From Pseudomonas sp. H9 (lineage in GTDB: Bacteria > Pseudomonadota > Gammaproteobacteria > Pseudomonadales > Pseudomonadaceae), in NCBI RefSeq assembly GCF_004353925.1, contig NZ_SMOK01000011.1:496001-560000 (forward strand): a stretch of 64,000 nucleotides of DNA, given 5' to 3'. Shown here piece by piece: positions 41,695 through 50,608 of the stretch. The translations under genes and the position numbers were made by a program. The notes beneath the pieces were generated by a model, which saw nothing but the letters and a program-made list of their open reading frames with translations, was not told where the DNA came from and made no database searches. Within the stretch, counting starts at the first letter, position 1; each line of letters starts with the position of its first letter.

Positions 41695-44322
41695 ATGAAC
41701 GGACTCTCTGTGCGCACCTTCATGCGCACCTCGGCACTCGTTAGCCTGATGCTGCTGTCATGGACCAGCGCGGCAACAGACTGGGCCGCCAGCGTCGAAG
41801 AACGCAATGGCCTGCCGACCCTCACGCACGGCGGCGGCCCGGCGATGGTGTCGACCTTCGACTTTTGGGGCGCCGACTGGTCGTGGACGTGGATGCCCGT
41901 CACGGTCAAGGTCGAGGGCCCTTTCCACTACAGCCTTGCAGGCAGCAACCAATCCCTGGCATTCGATCTGAGCGCCGACATCCAGAAATCAACGGCCCAG
42001 ACCATGACCTGGAATTTCGACCTCAACGCCCATAGCCAGAAAAGCGGCATCATCGGCGGCGGCATCGTCTTCAATTTCGAACCCAGCTTGATCGCCGGCG
42101 AAATGGGCGACCCGGTGCTACTGCCTGACAACCGCGGCTGGTCGTGGGGTAAAAATCCGCAAGGCCCGCGCATCGAGATGCGCTTCGAGCCACCGCTGGC
42201 AAAGGTCTACTTCGAACGCGGCAACACCGATGAAGTGCGCGCATTTTTCTACAAAGACAGCATTGCCGCCGGCCGCCAGCAGACCAAAGCGGTGTTGAGC
42301 CTGACCGGCGATGTAGCCCTGACCCCAACGGTCAGCGAACGCTTCGGCCTGGCCACCCCCAGTTCATGGCCTGTTGACCAGGTCGACTGGCGCACCTCGC
42401 CGGTCGATCTGTCGTTTCTCAATGCCGCCGAAAAGCCGGCAGGCAAACGCGGCTTTGTCAAAGCCAATGGTGAGCAACTGCAGTTTGCCGACAACACACC
42501 GGCACGGTTCTGGGGCACCAACCTGTCGGCCTACGCGATCTTCCGTAGCTCCGACGAGGAAATCAAACAACAAGCCAAGCGCCTCTCGGCACTGGGCTTC
42601 AACCTCGTGCGCTTGCACCATCACGACTCGGCCTGGGTGCTGCCGAACATCTTTGGCGACGGTCAGGTCATCCACGACACCCAGCGCCTGGATGCAGAGG
42701 CACTGCGCAAGATCGACTGGTGGATCAAATGCCTCAAAGACGAAGGCATTTACGTCTGGCTGGACATGCATGTACAGCGTTCACTGACCGAAAACGACAA
42801 CATCTACGGCTTCGATGAGCTGGTGAAGGCAAACGGCAAGGGCGACGACAAAGACGAAGTCAAACGGGTTGAGCTCAAAGGCTATAACTATGTGAACATT
42901 ACCCTCCAGCAAGCGATGAAGCGCTTCACCGAGGATTACCTGACCCATGTGAACGCCTACACCGGCCTGGCCTACAAGGACGATCCGGCGATTGCTGCCG
43001 TATTGATCACCAACGAGAACGACATCACCCATCACTTCGGCAACGCCCTGTTGCCCGACAAAGGCGTGCCCAAACATAACCGCCTGTACATGAGCGAGGC
43101 CAAGGCCTTTGCCGCCCGCCATGATCTGCCCGCCGAGCAAACCTGGCGTTCCTGGGAGCACGGCCCATCGAAACTGTTTCTCAACGACCTAGAACGGCGC
43201 TTCAACGTCGATATGATCGAGCACCTGCGCACCCTGGGAGTCAAGGTGCCTATTGCCACCACCAGTACCTGGGGCGGTAATGGCTTGAGTTCGTTACCGG
43301 CACTGACCGCTGGCGACGTCATTGATGCCCACAGCTACGGTGGTACAGGGCAGTTAGAGAAGAATCCATTGAGCAGCGATGGCATGATCAACTGGCTGGC
43401 GGCTGCGCAGGTGGCCGGCATGCCCATGACCGTCACCGAGTGGAACGCCGAACCCTTCCCGACCCCGGACCGCCACTCACTGCCGCTGTATGTTGCCGGT
43501 ACCGCCAGCCATCAAGGCTGGGACGCCTTGATGCAATACGCCTACAGCCAGGAAACCTTCGCCAGCGAGTACGTGTCGGCGAGCAACTGGCACGCCTACA
43601 ACGACCCGGCGCTGCTGGCCACCCTGCCCGCCGCCGCCTTGCTTTATCGCCGCGGCGATGTGCATGAAGCGACGAGCCAATACGTGTTCACCCCGACAGC
43701 CGAAACCCTGTTCAACCGCGAGATCACTCCGAGCAGTTCGGTGCTGCTGCGCACTGCCATGGAAAAAGGCAAGCTGCAGATCGCCATGCCTGCTACCGCG
43801 CAACTGCCGTGGCTCAAACCGAGCACCATCGCCGCCACAGCGCAGACATTCACAGACCCGGACCATTCCCTGCTGGCTGCGAACGCCAGTGAATCGACGG
43901 TCGATACTGGCGAGCTTACACGCAACTGGCAGCAGGGCCTTTACACCATCGACACCCCGCTGACACAAGCTGCGACCGGCTGGCTCGGCGGTAAGCAGGT
44001 CGCACTCAGCGACATTCAGGTCCAGGTGAAAACACCCTATGCCAGTGTCGTGGTGCAATCACTGGATGCCAAGCCGCTGGGACAATCGCGCGATCTGCTG
44101 ATCTCCCTCGGCACCCGGGCCATCCCCAAAGAAAATGGCAATACGCCGTTCTTCGTCGAACCTCTTGACGGCACGCTGACCCTCAAGGCGCCGTCGGGCT
44201 TGAAACTGTTCAGCCGTAGCCGCCAAGGGCAACTCGAAGAACATCCGACGACCTATCAGGATGGGCACTACCGCATCAGCTTCGACCCGCAACGCATGTC
44301 GAATTGGCTGTTCTTGAAATAG
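41695..44322 (+). CDS. Secreted glycoside hydrolase, clan A (cellulase-like TIM barrel)
   Basis: An 875-aa exported protein with a signal peptide (TFMRTSALVSLMLLSWTSAATD). Residues about 30-230 form a beta-rich N-terminal domain. The catalytic TIM barrel follows: FWGTNLSAYAIF, LGFNLVRLHHHDSAW, DEGIYVWLDMHV. The likely acid/base Glu is in AVLITNENDITHHF and the nucleophile in PMTVTEWNAEPFP, the strand-4/strand-7 arrangement of clan GH-A. A C-terminal beta domain ends the protein. It probably trims or releases the exopolysaccharide in the periplasm, as PslG does for Psl; the exact GH family is unclear. The ATG at 41695 has AGG 8 nt upstream; ATG 41689 is an alternative. Confidence 0.85.
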   Translation: MNGLSVRTFMRTSALVSLMLLSWTSAATDWAASVEERNGLPTLTHGGGPAMVSTFDFWGADWSWTWMPVTVKVEGPFHYSLAGSNQSLAFDLSADIQKSTAQTMTWNFDLNAHSQKSGIIGGGIVFNFEPSLIAGEMGDPVLLPDNRGWSWGKNPQGPRIEMRFEPPLAKVYFERGNTDEVRAFFYKDSIAAGRQQTKAVLSLTGDVALTPTVSERFGLATPSSWPVDQVDWRTSPVDLSFLNAAEKPAGKRGFVKANGEQLQFADNTPARFWGTNLSAYAIFRSSDEEIKQQAKRLSALGFNLVRLHHHDSAWVLPNIFGDGQVIHDTQRLDAEALRKIDWWIKCLKDEGIYVWLDMHVQRSLTENDNIYGFDELVKANGKGDDKDEVKRVELKGYNYVNITLQQAMKRFTEDYLTHVNAYTGLAYKDDPAIAAVLITNENDITHHFGNALLPDKGVPKHNRLYMSEAKAFAARHDLPAEQTWRSWEHGPSKLFLNDLERRFNVDMIEHLRTLGVKVPIATTSTWGGNGLSSLPALTAGDVIDAHSYGGTGQLEKNPLSSDGMINWLAAAQVAGMPMTVTEWNAEPFPTPDRHSLPLYVAGTASHQGWDALMQYAYSQETFASEYVSASNWHAYNDPALLATLPAAALLYRRGDVHEATSQYVFTPTAETLFNREITPSSSVLLRTAMEKGKLQIAMPATAQLPWLKPSTIAATAQTFTDPDHSLLAANASESTVDTGELTRNWQQGLYTIDTPLTQAATGWLGGKQVALSDIQVQVKTPYASVVVQSLDAKPLGQSRDLLISLGTRAIPKENGNTPFFVEPLDGTLTLKAPSGLKLFSRSRQGQLEEHPTTYQDGHYRISFDPQRMSNWLFLK

Positions 44323-44471
44323 GGCATTTCGCCTTCTACCCTCTGGATAAGCCTGTACCGTTACCGCTTCATCACGCTCGGCAGCACACAGATATACCAC
44401 CCGATTTATAGGGACGATTGCCCACAGACGCCACACGGCGCCTGTACCTCGACAGATTCCAGGAGGGTTGG

Positions 44472-45434
44472 ATGAAGTTTTTGGTTATCGGCGGTGCAGG
44501 CTATATCGGCTCGCACATGGTCAAGCACCTCATGGACACCGGCCACGAAGTGGTGGTTGCCGACACCTGCCCCACGGGCCCTCACATCAAATGGGTCGAG
44601 CTGAACATCGCTGACGCCCACGCCCTCGATGCGTTATTCGCCGAATACCCGTTCGATGCGGTTTTTCATTTTGCCTCGTTCATCCAAGTCGGCGAGTCGG
44701 TCACAGACCCGGGCAAGTACTATCAGAATAACGTGGCGGCCACGCTGACCTTGCTGCAGGCCATGGTGCGTGCCGGGATCAGCCGACTGATCTTCTCCTC
44801 CACTGCAGCAGTCTATGGCGACCCGCAGTATGTCCCCATCGACGAAGCGCACCCCAAGGCCCCCATCAACCCTTACGGGCGCAGCAAATGGATGGTGGAG
44901 CAGATGCTTGAGGATTTTGACCATGCGCACGGGCTGAAGTCGGTGTGTTTGCGCTACTTCAACGCCGCGGGTGCAGACCCTGAGGGGCAATTGGGCGAAT
45001 GCCACGAACCAGAGACACACCTGTTGCCGCTGATTCTGCAAGCCGCGTCTGGCCGTCGTGCGTCGATCACTGTGTTTGGTCGTGATTACGCAACGCCCGA
45101 CGGTACCTGTATCCGTGACTACATCCACGTCGCCGACCTGGTGTCAGCGCACTCGCTGGCCGTGGATTACTTACTGGCGGGTGGCGCAAGTACCTGCTTC
45201 AACCTTGGTAATGGCCAGGGCTTTTCGGTGCAGCAAGTGATCGATGCCGCGTGCAGTGTGACAGGCTGCCAGATCGTTGTCAGCGATGCTCCGCGCCGTG
45301 CTGGCGACCCGCCCAGGTTGGTGGCCGATGCCAGCAAAGCCAAGGCCATATTGGGCTGGCAACCGCGATTTGCGTCCCTTGAACAGATCGTTGCGCACGC
45401 TTGGCGCTGGGAACTGAAATACCCCTGGCATTAA
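44472..45434 (+). CDS. galE: UDP-glucose 4-epimerase
   Basis: A 320-aa short-chain dehydrogenase-type epimerase. It begins MKFLVIGGAGYIGSHMVKHL (the GxxGxxG NAD motif), and contains VFHFASFIQVGESV, the catalytic Ser/Thr and YxxxK region FSSTAAVYGDPQ and NPYGRSKWMVEQML, and RYFNAAGADPEGQLGECHEPE, FGRDYATPDGTCIRDYIHVADL and LGNGQGFSVQQV, typical of GalE. AGGAGG lies 5 nt before the ATG. It interconverts UDP-glucose and UDP-galactose and so supplies galactose for the polymer. It is slightly shorter than E. coli GalE (338 aa). A REP pair follows the stop immediately. Confidence 0.93.
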   Translation: MKFLVIGGAGYIGSHMVKHLMDTGHEVVVADTCPTGPHIKWVELNIADAHALDALFAEYPFDAVFHFASFIQVGESVTDPGKYYQNNVAATLTLLQAMVRAGISRLIFSSTAAVYGDPQYVPIDEAHPKAPINPYGRSKWMVEQMLEDFDHAHGLKSVCLRYFNAAGADPEGQLGECHEPETHLLPLILQAASGRRASITVFGRDYATPDGTCIRDYIHVADLVSAHSLAVDYLLAGGASTCFNLGNGQGFSVQQVIDAACSVTGCQIVVSDAPRRAGDPPRLVADASKAKAILGWQPRFASLEQIVAHAWRWELKYPWH

Positions 45435-45435
45435 C

Positions 45436-45513
45436 ACCGGTGGGGGCGGGCTTGCCCCGCGATTGCGGGCTGTCAGGCACATCGCATCGCGGGGCAAGCC
45501 CGCTCCCACCGGT
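45436..45513. repeat. REP pair between galE and the tyrosine kinase gene
   Basis: Long arms of 28 nt, ACCGGTGGGGGCGGGCTTGC... (45436-45463) and its complement (45486-45513, one mismatch), flank a 22-nt centre. It starts 1 nt after the galE stop and lies between two convergent genes, where it could act as a bidirectional transcript end. Confidence 0.9.
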
Positions 45514-45527
45514 ACTTGTGCAGCCTC

Positions 45528-46334
45528 TCAGTAGTAGGAGCGCACTTGCACCTCAGCCTTGTTCAACACCGTGCCGATCACATTGCAACCTGCCAGGTGA
45601 TACAAGCAATCTTCGATCTCTTTCTTATTGTTCACACCGTTCGCCACCACCAGCAGCACACAATCGAATTTGGGCAGCACAGTCATGGCATCGTCGGAAC
45701 TCAACAAAGGCGGCAGATCGAATATGCAGATCCGCGAGTCGTAGCGCTCACGCAAATCGCTGATCAGGCTGTTGACCTTGGGCGAAGACAACACCTCAGT
45801 CGACAACGGCACAGGCTCACGCGTCGGCAACACCACAAAGCGTGGTAGCGTTGGATTGACCAGCACCTCTTCCAGCCCGGCTTTGCTGGCCAGTAGCTCA
45901 TTGAGCGACTTGTCCATCGGCAACCCCAGGCTTGCACCCACCCTAGGGCGGCGCAGGTCGAAATCCACCAGCAGTGCGGTCTTGGTGGTGTGATGAGCAA
46001 TGCTCATGGCCAGGTTGATCGCCAGCACCGTCTTGCCTGCTTCAGGCGTTGGCGAGGTAATGGCCAGGGTTCGCCAGCCGTTCTCTTCCATGGTCTGCAG
46101 CACCTGCGTGCGTAACAGGTCAAAGGCCCAACTCATGTTCGAGTTCTTGTTGAACGCGACGATTCGATTGCGCTCCAGGTGCTCGGCGCGCAACGGCACG
46201 ACCCGGGTTTTCACGTAATCGAACTGCCCCAATACTTCAGGCTGCTCACTCGCAGGCGCCGCCTGCGGCACCTCCGCGGCAACGGAGGTAACCTGATGAA
46301 TGTTCTTGCCAATCGCCGGTGTGATCCTGTCCAT
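45528..46334 (-). CDS. Bacterial tyrosine kinase/CpsD-like polysaccharide regulator
   Basis: A 268-aa BY-kinase-type ATPase without a membrane region. Walker A is TSPTPEAGKTVLAINLA, Walker A' is LLVDFDLRRPR and Walker B is ICIFDLPPLL. The C-terminus ends VQVRSYY with only a short tyrosine tail. It works with the Wzz-like protein encoded just upstream (11 nt away), a split form of the Wzc co-polymerase, and controls chain length and export by phosphorylation cycles. It is the last gene of the minus-strand export block. Confidence 0.9.
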   Translation of the reverse strand: MDRITPAIGKNIHQVTSVAAEVPQAAPASEQPEVLGQFDYVKTRVVPLRAEHLERNRIVAFNKNSNMSWAFDLLRTQVLQTMEENGWRTLAITSPTPEAGKTVLAINLAMSIAHHTTKTALLVDFDLRRPRVGASLGLPMDKSLNELLASKAGLEEVLVNPTLPRFVVLPTREPVPLSTEVLSSPKVNSLISDLRERYDSRICIFDLPPLLSSDDAMTVLPKFDCVLLVVANGVNNKKEIEDCLYHLAGCNVIGTVLNKAEVQVRSYY

Positions 46335-46345
46335 CGCTACTGTCC

Positions 46346-47911
46346 CTATTGAAACCGAGCCAATGCTTTAAATAGCAGAAGATCCAACGGCATGTAGAAC
46401 ATGTGCAGGATCACCAACATGATCGCAACCAGCACCAGCGCGGCGACGACCATCAGCTTGCGCCATTTCTTGCGCTGCGCCAGTTCCGCCTGGGTCGAAA
46501 TATACGGAATGGCAACCAGCACCCGTTTACCCAGCACGCTCTCCAGGGCGCCCACGCCGCGAACGCGCGACTTCAACATTTCCAGCAACATCACCAGCGC
46601 GCCAGCACCGGCGGGTGCAAGCACCAGGCCTAGGGCAACAATTTTCTTGCGGTTGGGCTTCACTGGTTTTTCAGGCATCAGCGGTGGCTCCAGCAGCACA
46701 AAGCGCTCGGCCTTGTTCTCCTGCTCCAGGCTTTCGGTAATTTTCGCGCCCATTTCCTTGGCGCGGATCTCTTCATACTTTTTGCGCGCATTGTCGTGAT
46801 CGCGCATCAAGGTCACCAGACCGCGCTCGACCTGTGGTGCCTGAAGGATTTCGGCCTCGTACCCTTCCATCTTCTTCACCAGCTCGCGCTTTTGCTCAGC
46901 CAGCGAAGCGATGCGTTCCTGCGCAGCTCCGATCCGGGTTCTGACCCGGGCAACGTCGAGGCTGACCGTTGACGCGCCGAGCGTACGGCCACCGGTCGCT
47001 TCGAGCGCTTCGATCTTGCGTTTGACCGCAATTACGTCCGGGTGCGCATCCTTGTATTTGGTCAGCAGGCGCGCGTACTCCGCCTTGAGGCTTGGCAGGT
47101 CTTGCGGCAAGTCGGCAGGCGTGCCCCTGACGCTCTCGGCCTTGGTGGTCAGCCCGGAATTGGCCGCCGACAACTCCAGCTCCAGATAGCGCAGTTCCTC
47201 TTGCGCGGTTTTGTAGTCACGATCGACTTCCCGGAACTCCAGCTCTGAACGCGACAACATGCTCATGCGCAACGCCTGGTGCTCGGGCAAGGCATTGGCA
47301 TGGGTCTGTTTGAAGTCGGCCAGCTGGTTTTCCAGGCTGGCCAGTTCGGCACCGAGCTTGTTGGCTTCCTGGGTCAGGAACACCGTGGTTTCATTGGCCC
47401 GCTCAGTGCGTTGCTTGAGGTTTTCATTGAGGAACAGGGTAACCAGTTCGTTGGCCACTTCCTTGGCCACTTCCGGGCGCTTGTGCTCGAACGACACATT
47501 GAACGCCACCGTCGCCTCCCCCCGCCCTTTCACGTAGGTGCTCAGCGTGGCGACGACAATCGAGTTACGCATCAGGTCGATTTTGTCCGACTCGCTGAAG
47601 CGCCTGCCTTTGTCCGCAAACAGGTCGTATTTGTCGATGATGCGCAGCAAGTTTTCGCGGGTCATGACGCGCTGGCGAATGACTTCGATGCGCTCGTCAG
47701 CAAAGGTGTTGTTGCCTGCCGACACCAGCTCCGGAGAAATCTGCTGTGATTCCACCAGAATGGTGCCCGTCGATTGGTAGATGGGCGGGACGGTGACCGC
47801 GACGACCACGGTCACCGCGAGAATGACCACGATGCTCAAACCCAACAGCAGGGCTCGGTCCTTGATAATGGCTATGTAATCGTTGAGGGACATCTCGTAT
47901 TCAGATTTCAT
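46346..47911 (-). CDS. Wzz/GumC-type polysaccharide co-polymerase
   Basis: A 521-aa inner-membrane protein. The N-terminal Wzz motif is MSLNDYIAIIKDRALLLGLSIVVILAVTVVVAV with a transmembrane helix at about 20-42. A long periplasmic coiled-coil region follows (roughly residues 180-400, rich in ELASLENQLADF-type heptads, GAAQERIASLAEQKRELVKKMEGYEAE in pieces), then PEKPVKPNRKKI and the second helix. A third hydrophobic stretch is at the C-terminus (LMVVAALVLVAIMLVILHMFYM). The kinase domain is a separate gene. The ATG at 47911 gives the usual N-terminus; another at 47893 is possible. Confidence 0.9.
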   Translation of the reverse strand: MKSEYEMSLNDYIAIIKDRALLLGLSIVVILAVTVVVAVTVPPIYQSTGTILVESQQISPELVSAGNNTFADERIEVIRQRVMTRENLLRIIDKYDLFADKGRRFSESDKIDLMRNSIVVATLSTYVKGRGEATVAFNVSFEHKRPEVAKEVANELVTLFLNENLKQRTERANETTVFLTQEANKLGAELASLENQLADFKQTHANALPEHQALRMSMLSRSELEFREVDRDYKTAQEELRYLELELSAANSGLTTKAESVRGTPADLPQDLPSLKAEYARLLTKYKDAHPDVIAVKRKIEALEATGGRTLGASTVSLDVARVRTRIGAAQERIASLAEQKRELVKKMEGYEAEILQAPQVERGLVTLMRDHDNARKKYEEIRAKEMGAKITESLEQENKAERFVLLEPPLMPEKPVKPNRKKIVALGLVLAPAGAGALVMLLEMLKSRVRGVGALESVLGKRVLVAIPYISTQAELAQRKKWRKLMVVAALVLVAIMLVILHMFYMPLDLLLFKALARFQ

Positions 47912-47931
47912 AGAGGCCACACTGCCGATAT

Positions 47932-49077
47932 TCAGAGGTCGGGAAGTCTGTAGGTCAGCGTTAATCCAACGATGGTACCTACAGCATCGGGTAAGCCGTC
48001 TTGCTGGCGTTCCTTGTACATCAACGATAGGCGCACATCCCAAAAAGGCGAGAGTTCGCGGCTGGCCCATACGCTGTACGTCTGCAAGGTATTGGGCGTT
48101 TGCCCTTTACTGTCTTGCCATGAAGCTTCGAGGCCCACGCGACTGGTCTCGTTTACCGCATAACTCCAGATACCACGCACCTGATCGATTTCGGCGAAAC
48201 CGCCCTCGGCGTTGGCAACAGTGCTGCGTTCTGCACTGAGCGTGGCATCGGCGCGATCGCCGAGGTAACGCAATGAAAGCCCGCCTTCGCCCCGGCTACC
48301 GCCGTCATCACCGGAAGCTTTGTTCATGCCCACATGCGCAACCCCTTCCAGGCGCTCGGAAAACTGGTACTTCACCCCAACCGTTGGGGTGTAGTTGTTC
48401 ACCGCAGACGAGGTACTGTCATCGTCTGGCTCATAGCGCCTGACGCCAATGCCGGTGAAGAACGAGGTGCGTTCACTCCAGGCGTAGGTCAAGGTCACCA
48501 CACTCGACAGCTCGGTGTAATCGGTGAGCGTATCGATGTCATAACGGGCGCGGCTGTAACGGGTTTCATTCTCCAGCGTGGTCCGTTCAGTGAGCGCGGT
48601 GTTCCAGTTGCCTGCCACTGAATACAGTTTCTGCGTGCCGTCAGTGGTCACCACACCGGTGTCCAGCACGGCACCCGACAGTGTCGAGCTCTCGTTGTAT
48701 TGCGCCAACAGGCCGTAACCGCCTCGCTCGGTTTTACGCTGCCAGCCCAGGCTGACGTTGGGGTCTTCACGGTCCGAGACGATGTCGGTGTCGGAGGAAC
48801 GCAGCACGTGCATGCCCAGGCCAAAGCGCAACTCGTCTCTGTCGTAAGTCCCGACAAGGCTGTAGTCAGGCGCGATGATCGTACGCGTGACACCCTGCTC
48901 GTCCGACGTCAGCAACAGCGGGTTGCTGTCGTACTCCACCGTTGTCGGCACCGCTACCGAGGACTGCCAGATGGCAGCATGAGCCGCACCCGGGTACGGC
49001 AAGATCATGATTGCCGTTGCAACACCCGTGATTCGTAGAAGCGGCACTCGCAGTCTTGAAACGTCAGGCCCAGTCAA
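47932..49077 (-). CDS. Outer-membrane beta-barrel protein of the exopolysaccharide export block
   Basis: A 381-aa protein with a signal peptide (ITGVATAIMILPYPGAAHAA) and a mature region made of alternating amphipathic strands (SLVGTYDRDELRFGLGMHVL, LSLRYLGDRADATLSAE, YSVWASRELSPFWDVRLSL), ending GLTLTYRLPDL, a terminal strand typical of barrels. Similar barrels accompany Wza-like proteins in Pea-type and EpsH-type clusters, where they may help the polymer cross the outer membrane. The start is a TTG that overlaps the previous stop (TTGA); a GTG at 49047 is an alternative. Precise function is unknown. Confidence 0.82.
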   Translation of the reverse strand: MTGPDVSRLRVPLLRITGVATAIMILPYPGAAHAAIWQSSVAVPTTVEYDSNPLLLTSDEQGVTRTIIAPDYSLVGTYDRDELRFGLGMHVLRSSDTDIVSDREDPNVSLGWQRKTERGGYGLLAQYNESSTLSGAVLDTGVVTTDGTQKLYSVAGNWNTALTERTTLENETRYSRARYDIDTLTDYTELSSVVTLTYAWSERTSFFTGIGVRRYEPDDDSTSSAVNNYTPTVGVKYQFSERLEGVAHVGMNKASGDDGGSRGEGGLSLRYLGDRADATLSAERSTVANAEGGFAEIDQVRGIWSYAVNETSRVGLEASWQDSKGQTPNTLQTYSVWASRELSPFWDVRLSLMYKERQQDGLPDAVGTIVGLTLTYRLPDL

Positions 49078-49634
49078 GGTACGACCAACGTATCGCCGGC
49101 CTGAAGTTGGATATTGGTGGACATATCACGCCCGGAGACCAAATCCTTGTAACGCACCGCCAATACCTTTTGGGCGCTACCCGTACCACGTATCACCTTG
49201 ATGTCGCTTTCATCCGCGAACTTGTCCAGGCCGCCCGACATACTCAGGGCCTGAAGGACGGCCGTCGGGCCTGCCATTTGTACCGGTCCGGGTTTGATCA
49301 CCTTGCCCTGCACATAAACAAGGTTGCCAGCGATGCTGGTGACAACAACGCTGACGTTCGGATCGGGGAGGTATTTTTCAAGTTGGCTGGCGACTTTTTT
49401 GCCGGCTGCTGCGGCATCAAGCCCGGCAACACCAACCACAGTGCCTGCCAGTGGGAAGGTAATGCTGCCATCGGGAAGTACGGTGGTTTCCTGGCGCAAA
49501 TTTTCTTCGCCCCAGACCGAAACCATCACCTTGTCGCCAGGGCTTAGCAAGTAAGCTGCGTTACTTTCAGCGGCACTGCTTGTGCCGGACCAGACCGTCA
49601 GCACGCAAAACGCGGAAAACAACAAACGCACCAT
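49074..49634 (-). CDS. Polysaccharide export protein, Wza/BexD-like
   Basis: A 186-aa secreted protein. A signal peptide (LLFSAFCVLTVWSGTSSAAE) is followed by a polysaccharide export domain: YLLSPGDKVMVSVWGEENLRQETTVLPDGSITFPLAGTV in pieces, then SLBB-like VYVQGKVIKPGPVQMAGPTAVLQALSMSGG. It is shorter than E. coli Wza and has no C-terminal alpha-helical barrel or lipobox, so it must act with another outer-membrane part, probably the beta-barrel encoded next. GGAGGG is upstream of the ATG at 49634. It is the first gene of the export block. Confidence 0.9.
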   Translation of the reverse strand: MVRLLFSAFCVLTVWSGTSSAAESNAAYLLSPGDKVMVSVWGEENLRQETTVLPDGSITFPLAGTVVGVAGLDAAAAGKKVASQLEKYLPDPNVSVVVTSIAGNLVYVQGKVIKPGPVQMAGPTAVLQALSMSGGLDKFADESDIKVIRGTGSAQKVLAVRYKDLVSGRDMSTNIQLQAGDTLVVP

Positions 49635-49922
49635 GGGATCCCTCCGGCCACGAGGCCTACAAAGAGCACTGAATGAGAACAACGCACAACCTCTCGCTCC
49701 GCTTCACAGCCAACACTACCGACTGTAATGGCCTTGACCGTCCTGCAGGCCTGACACTGTAACGCTTGTAGCACCGCTGCTATGTAGCTGCTGGCACTTG
49801 GAATATAGCAATGGCTCGGGATTTAACAAGGTGCTGGCGATCCTGACGTCGGTAAAATTCAGGAAGTTCGCCTACACCTTTCGTGTTAGTTGCAAGGATA
49901 TAAGTACAAATGAACTGCTCAC

Positions 49923-50099
49923 CTACACTTTTCGCCGATTGGCTACAGCAATAAAACCAATGACTGCAAAAGCAAACAACCACCCCGCCGTGGTACTCGA
50001 CACAACACTCGTTTTATTGACAAACGAGTCGGCAGCCCCGGCGGCACCGCTCAACAGTACAAACAGAAAAATAGACTTGATGAACAGTGTCGAGCGCAT
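49923..50099 (-). CDS. Small secreted protein with exosortase-type (PEP-CTERM-like) tail
   Basis: A 58-aa protein supported by a strong GGAGGGG ribosome site 4 nt upstream of its ATG. It has a signal peptide (residues 1-22, LFIKSIFLFVLLSGAAGA), a very short mature part (DSFVNKTSVVSS) and a tail of a hydrophobic helix (TTAGWLFAFAVIGFIAV, about 36-53) ending ANRRKV. This tripartite end resembles PEP-CTERM-type sorting signals such as AAAWLFGSALLGL with RR residues, though no clear PEP or VPxPA motif is present. It lies 288 nt upstream of the Wza-like gene on the same strand. Exosortase and polysaccharide clusters are often linked; no exosortase gene is in the window. Confidence 0.65.
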   Translation of the reverse strand: MRSTLFIKSIFLFVLLSGAAGAADSFVNKTSVVSSTTAGWLFAFAVIGFIAVANRRKV

Positions 50100-50505
50100 A
50101 ATCCCCTCCAGCAAAGAGGATAGACATCATTGATCGGGTGATAAATTCTGTGGTGATGCTTGGAGCTTATGGGCACTATGACACTACGTCAATGATCCGA
50201 CACCATAATAAATCTCAATGGACGGTCACTCACCTCGTCAAATTGTCGTCACACAGCTTTTGCGCTGTTTAAGGCCGCCACAGTAACCGCTCTAGATCGC
50301 AGTTCTTAAGGAAAAGAACGTGTTTTAGCAGGCGTGCGAAAGCGCAAAAAAATCACCCAAATCAGGCGATCAATACACAGAGCGTTTAATCCGATTGTCA
50401 CAATCGACGTTGCGCAGTGTTTCATTGGTGAGAGAACGAATGCTAATGATTTTGCTTTCCAACTTACGGGTGGCCGGGAAAGAGTGCTGGTTGAACTGCT
50501 CGCCA
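50100..50505. other. Non-coding region upstream of the small secreted protein gene
   Basis: About 400 nt of relatively AT-rich sequence without a credible gene. It contains the 15-nt dyad CGATTGTCACAATCG at 50392-50406, which looks like an operator. It probably contains the promoter of the small secreted protein and export genes, but I cannot name the hexamers. Confidence 0.45.
50392..50406. promoter_or_regulatory. Operator-like 15-nt palindrome
   Basis: CGATTGT and ACAATCG are exact reverse complements around a single central C. It is about 290 nt upstream of the small secreted protein start. The cognate regulator is unknown. Confidence 0.35.
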
Positions 50506-50576
50506 GTGGGAGCGGGCTTGCCCCGCGATTGCGGTGTGACTGACAGATCGCTATCGCGGGGCAAGCCCGCTCCTAC
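50506..50576. repeat. REP pair downstream of the GT61 gene
   Basis: Arms GTGGGAGCGGGCTTGCCCCG... (50506-50529) and the inverted copy (50553-50576) flank a 23-nt centre. It lies 32 nt after the end of the GT61 gene, a position suited to 3' end protection. Confidence 0.9.
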
Positions 50577-50608
50577 AGCAAGCCCGCTCACACTGGCTGG
50601 GGTGTCTT

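Noticed and set aside
49780..49830. Sigma-54 promoter around TGGCACTTGG before the Wza-like gene
   Set aside because: The GC element lacks TTGC at the required spacing, and it points away from the export genes.
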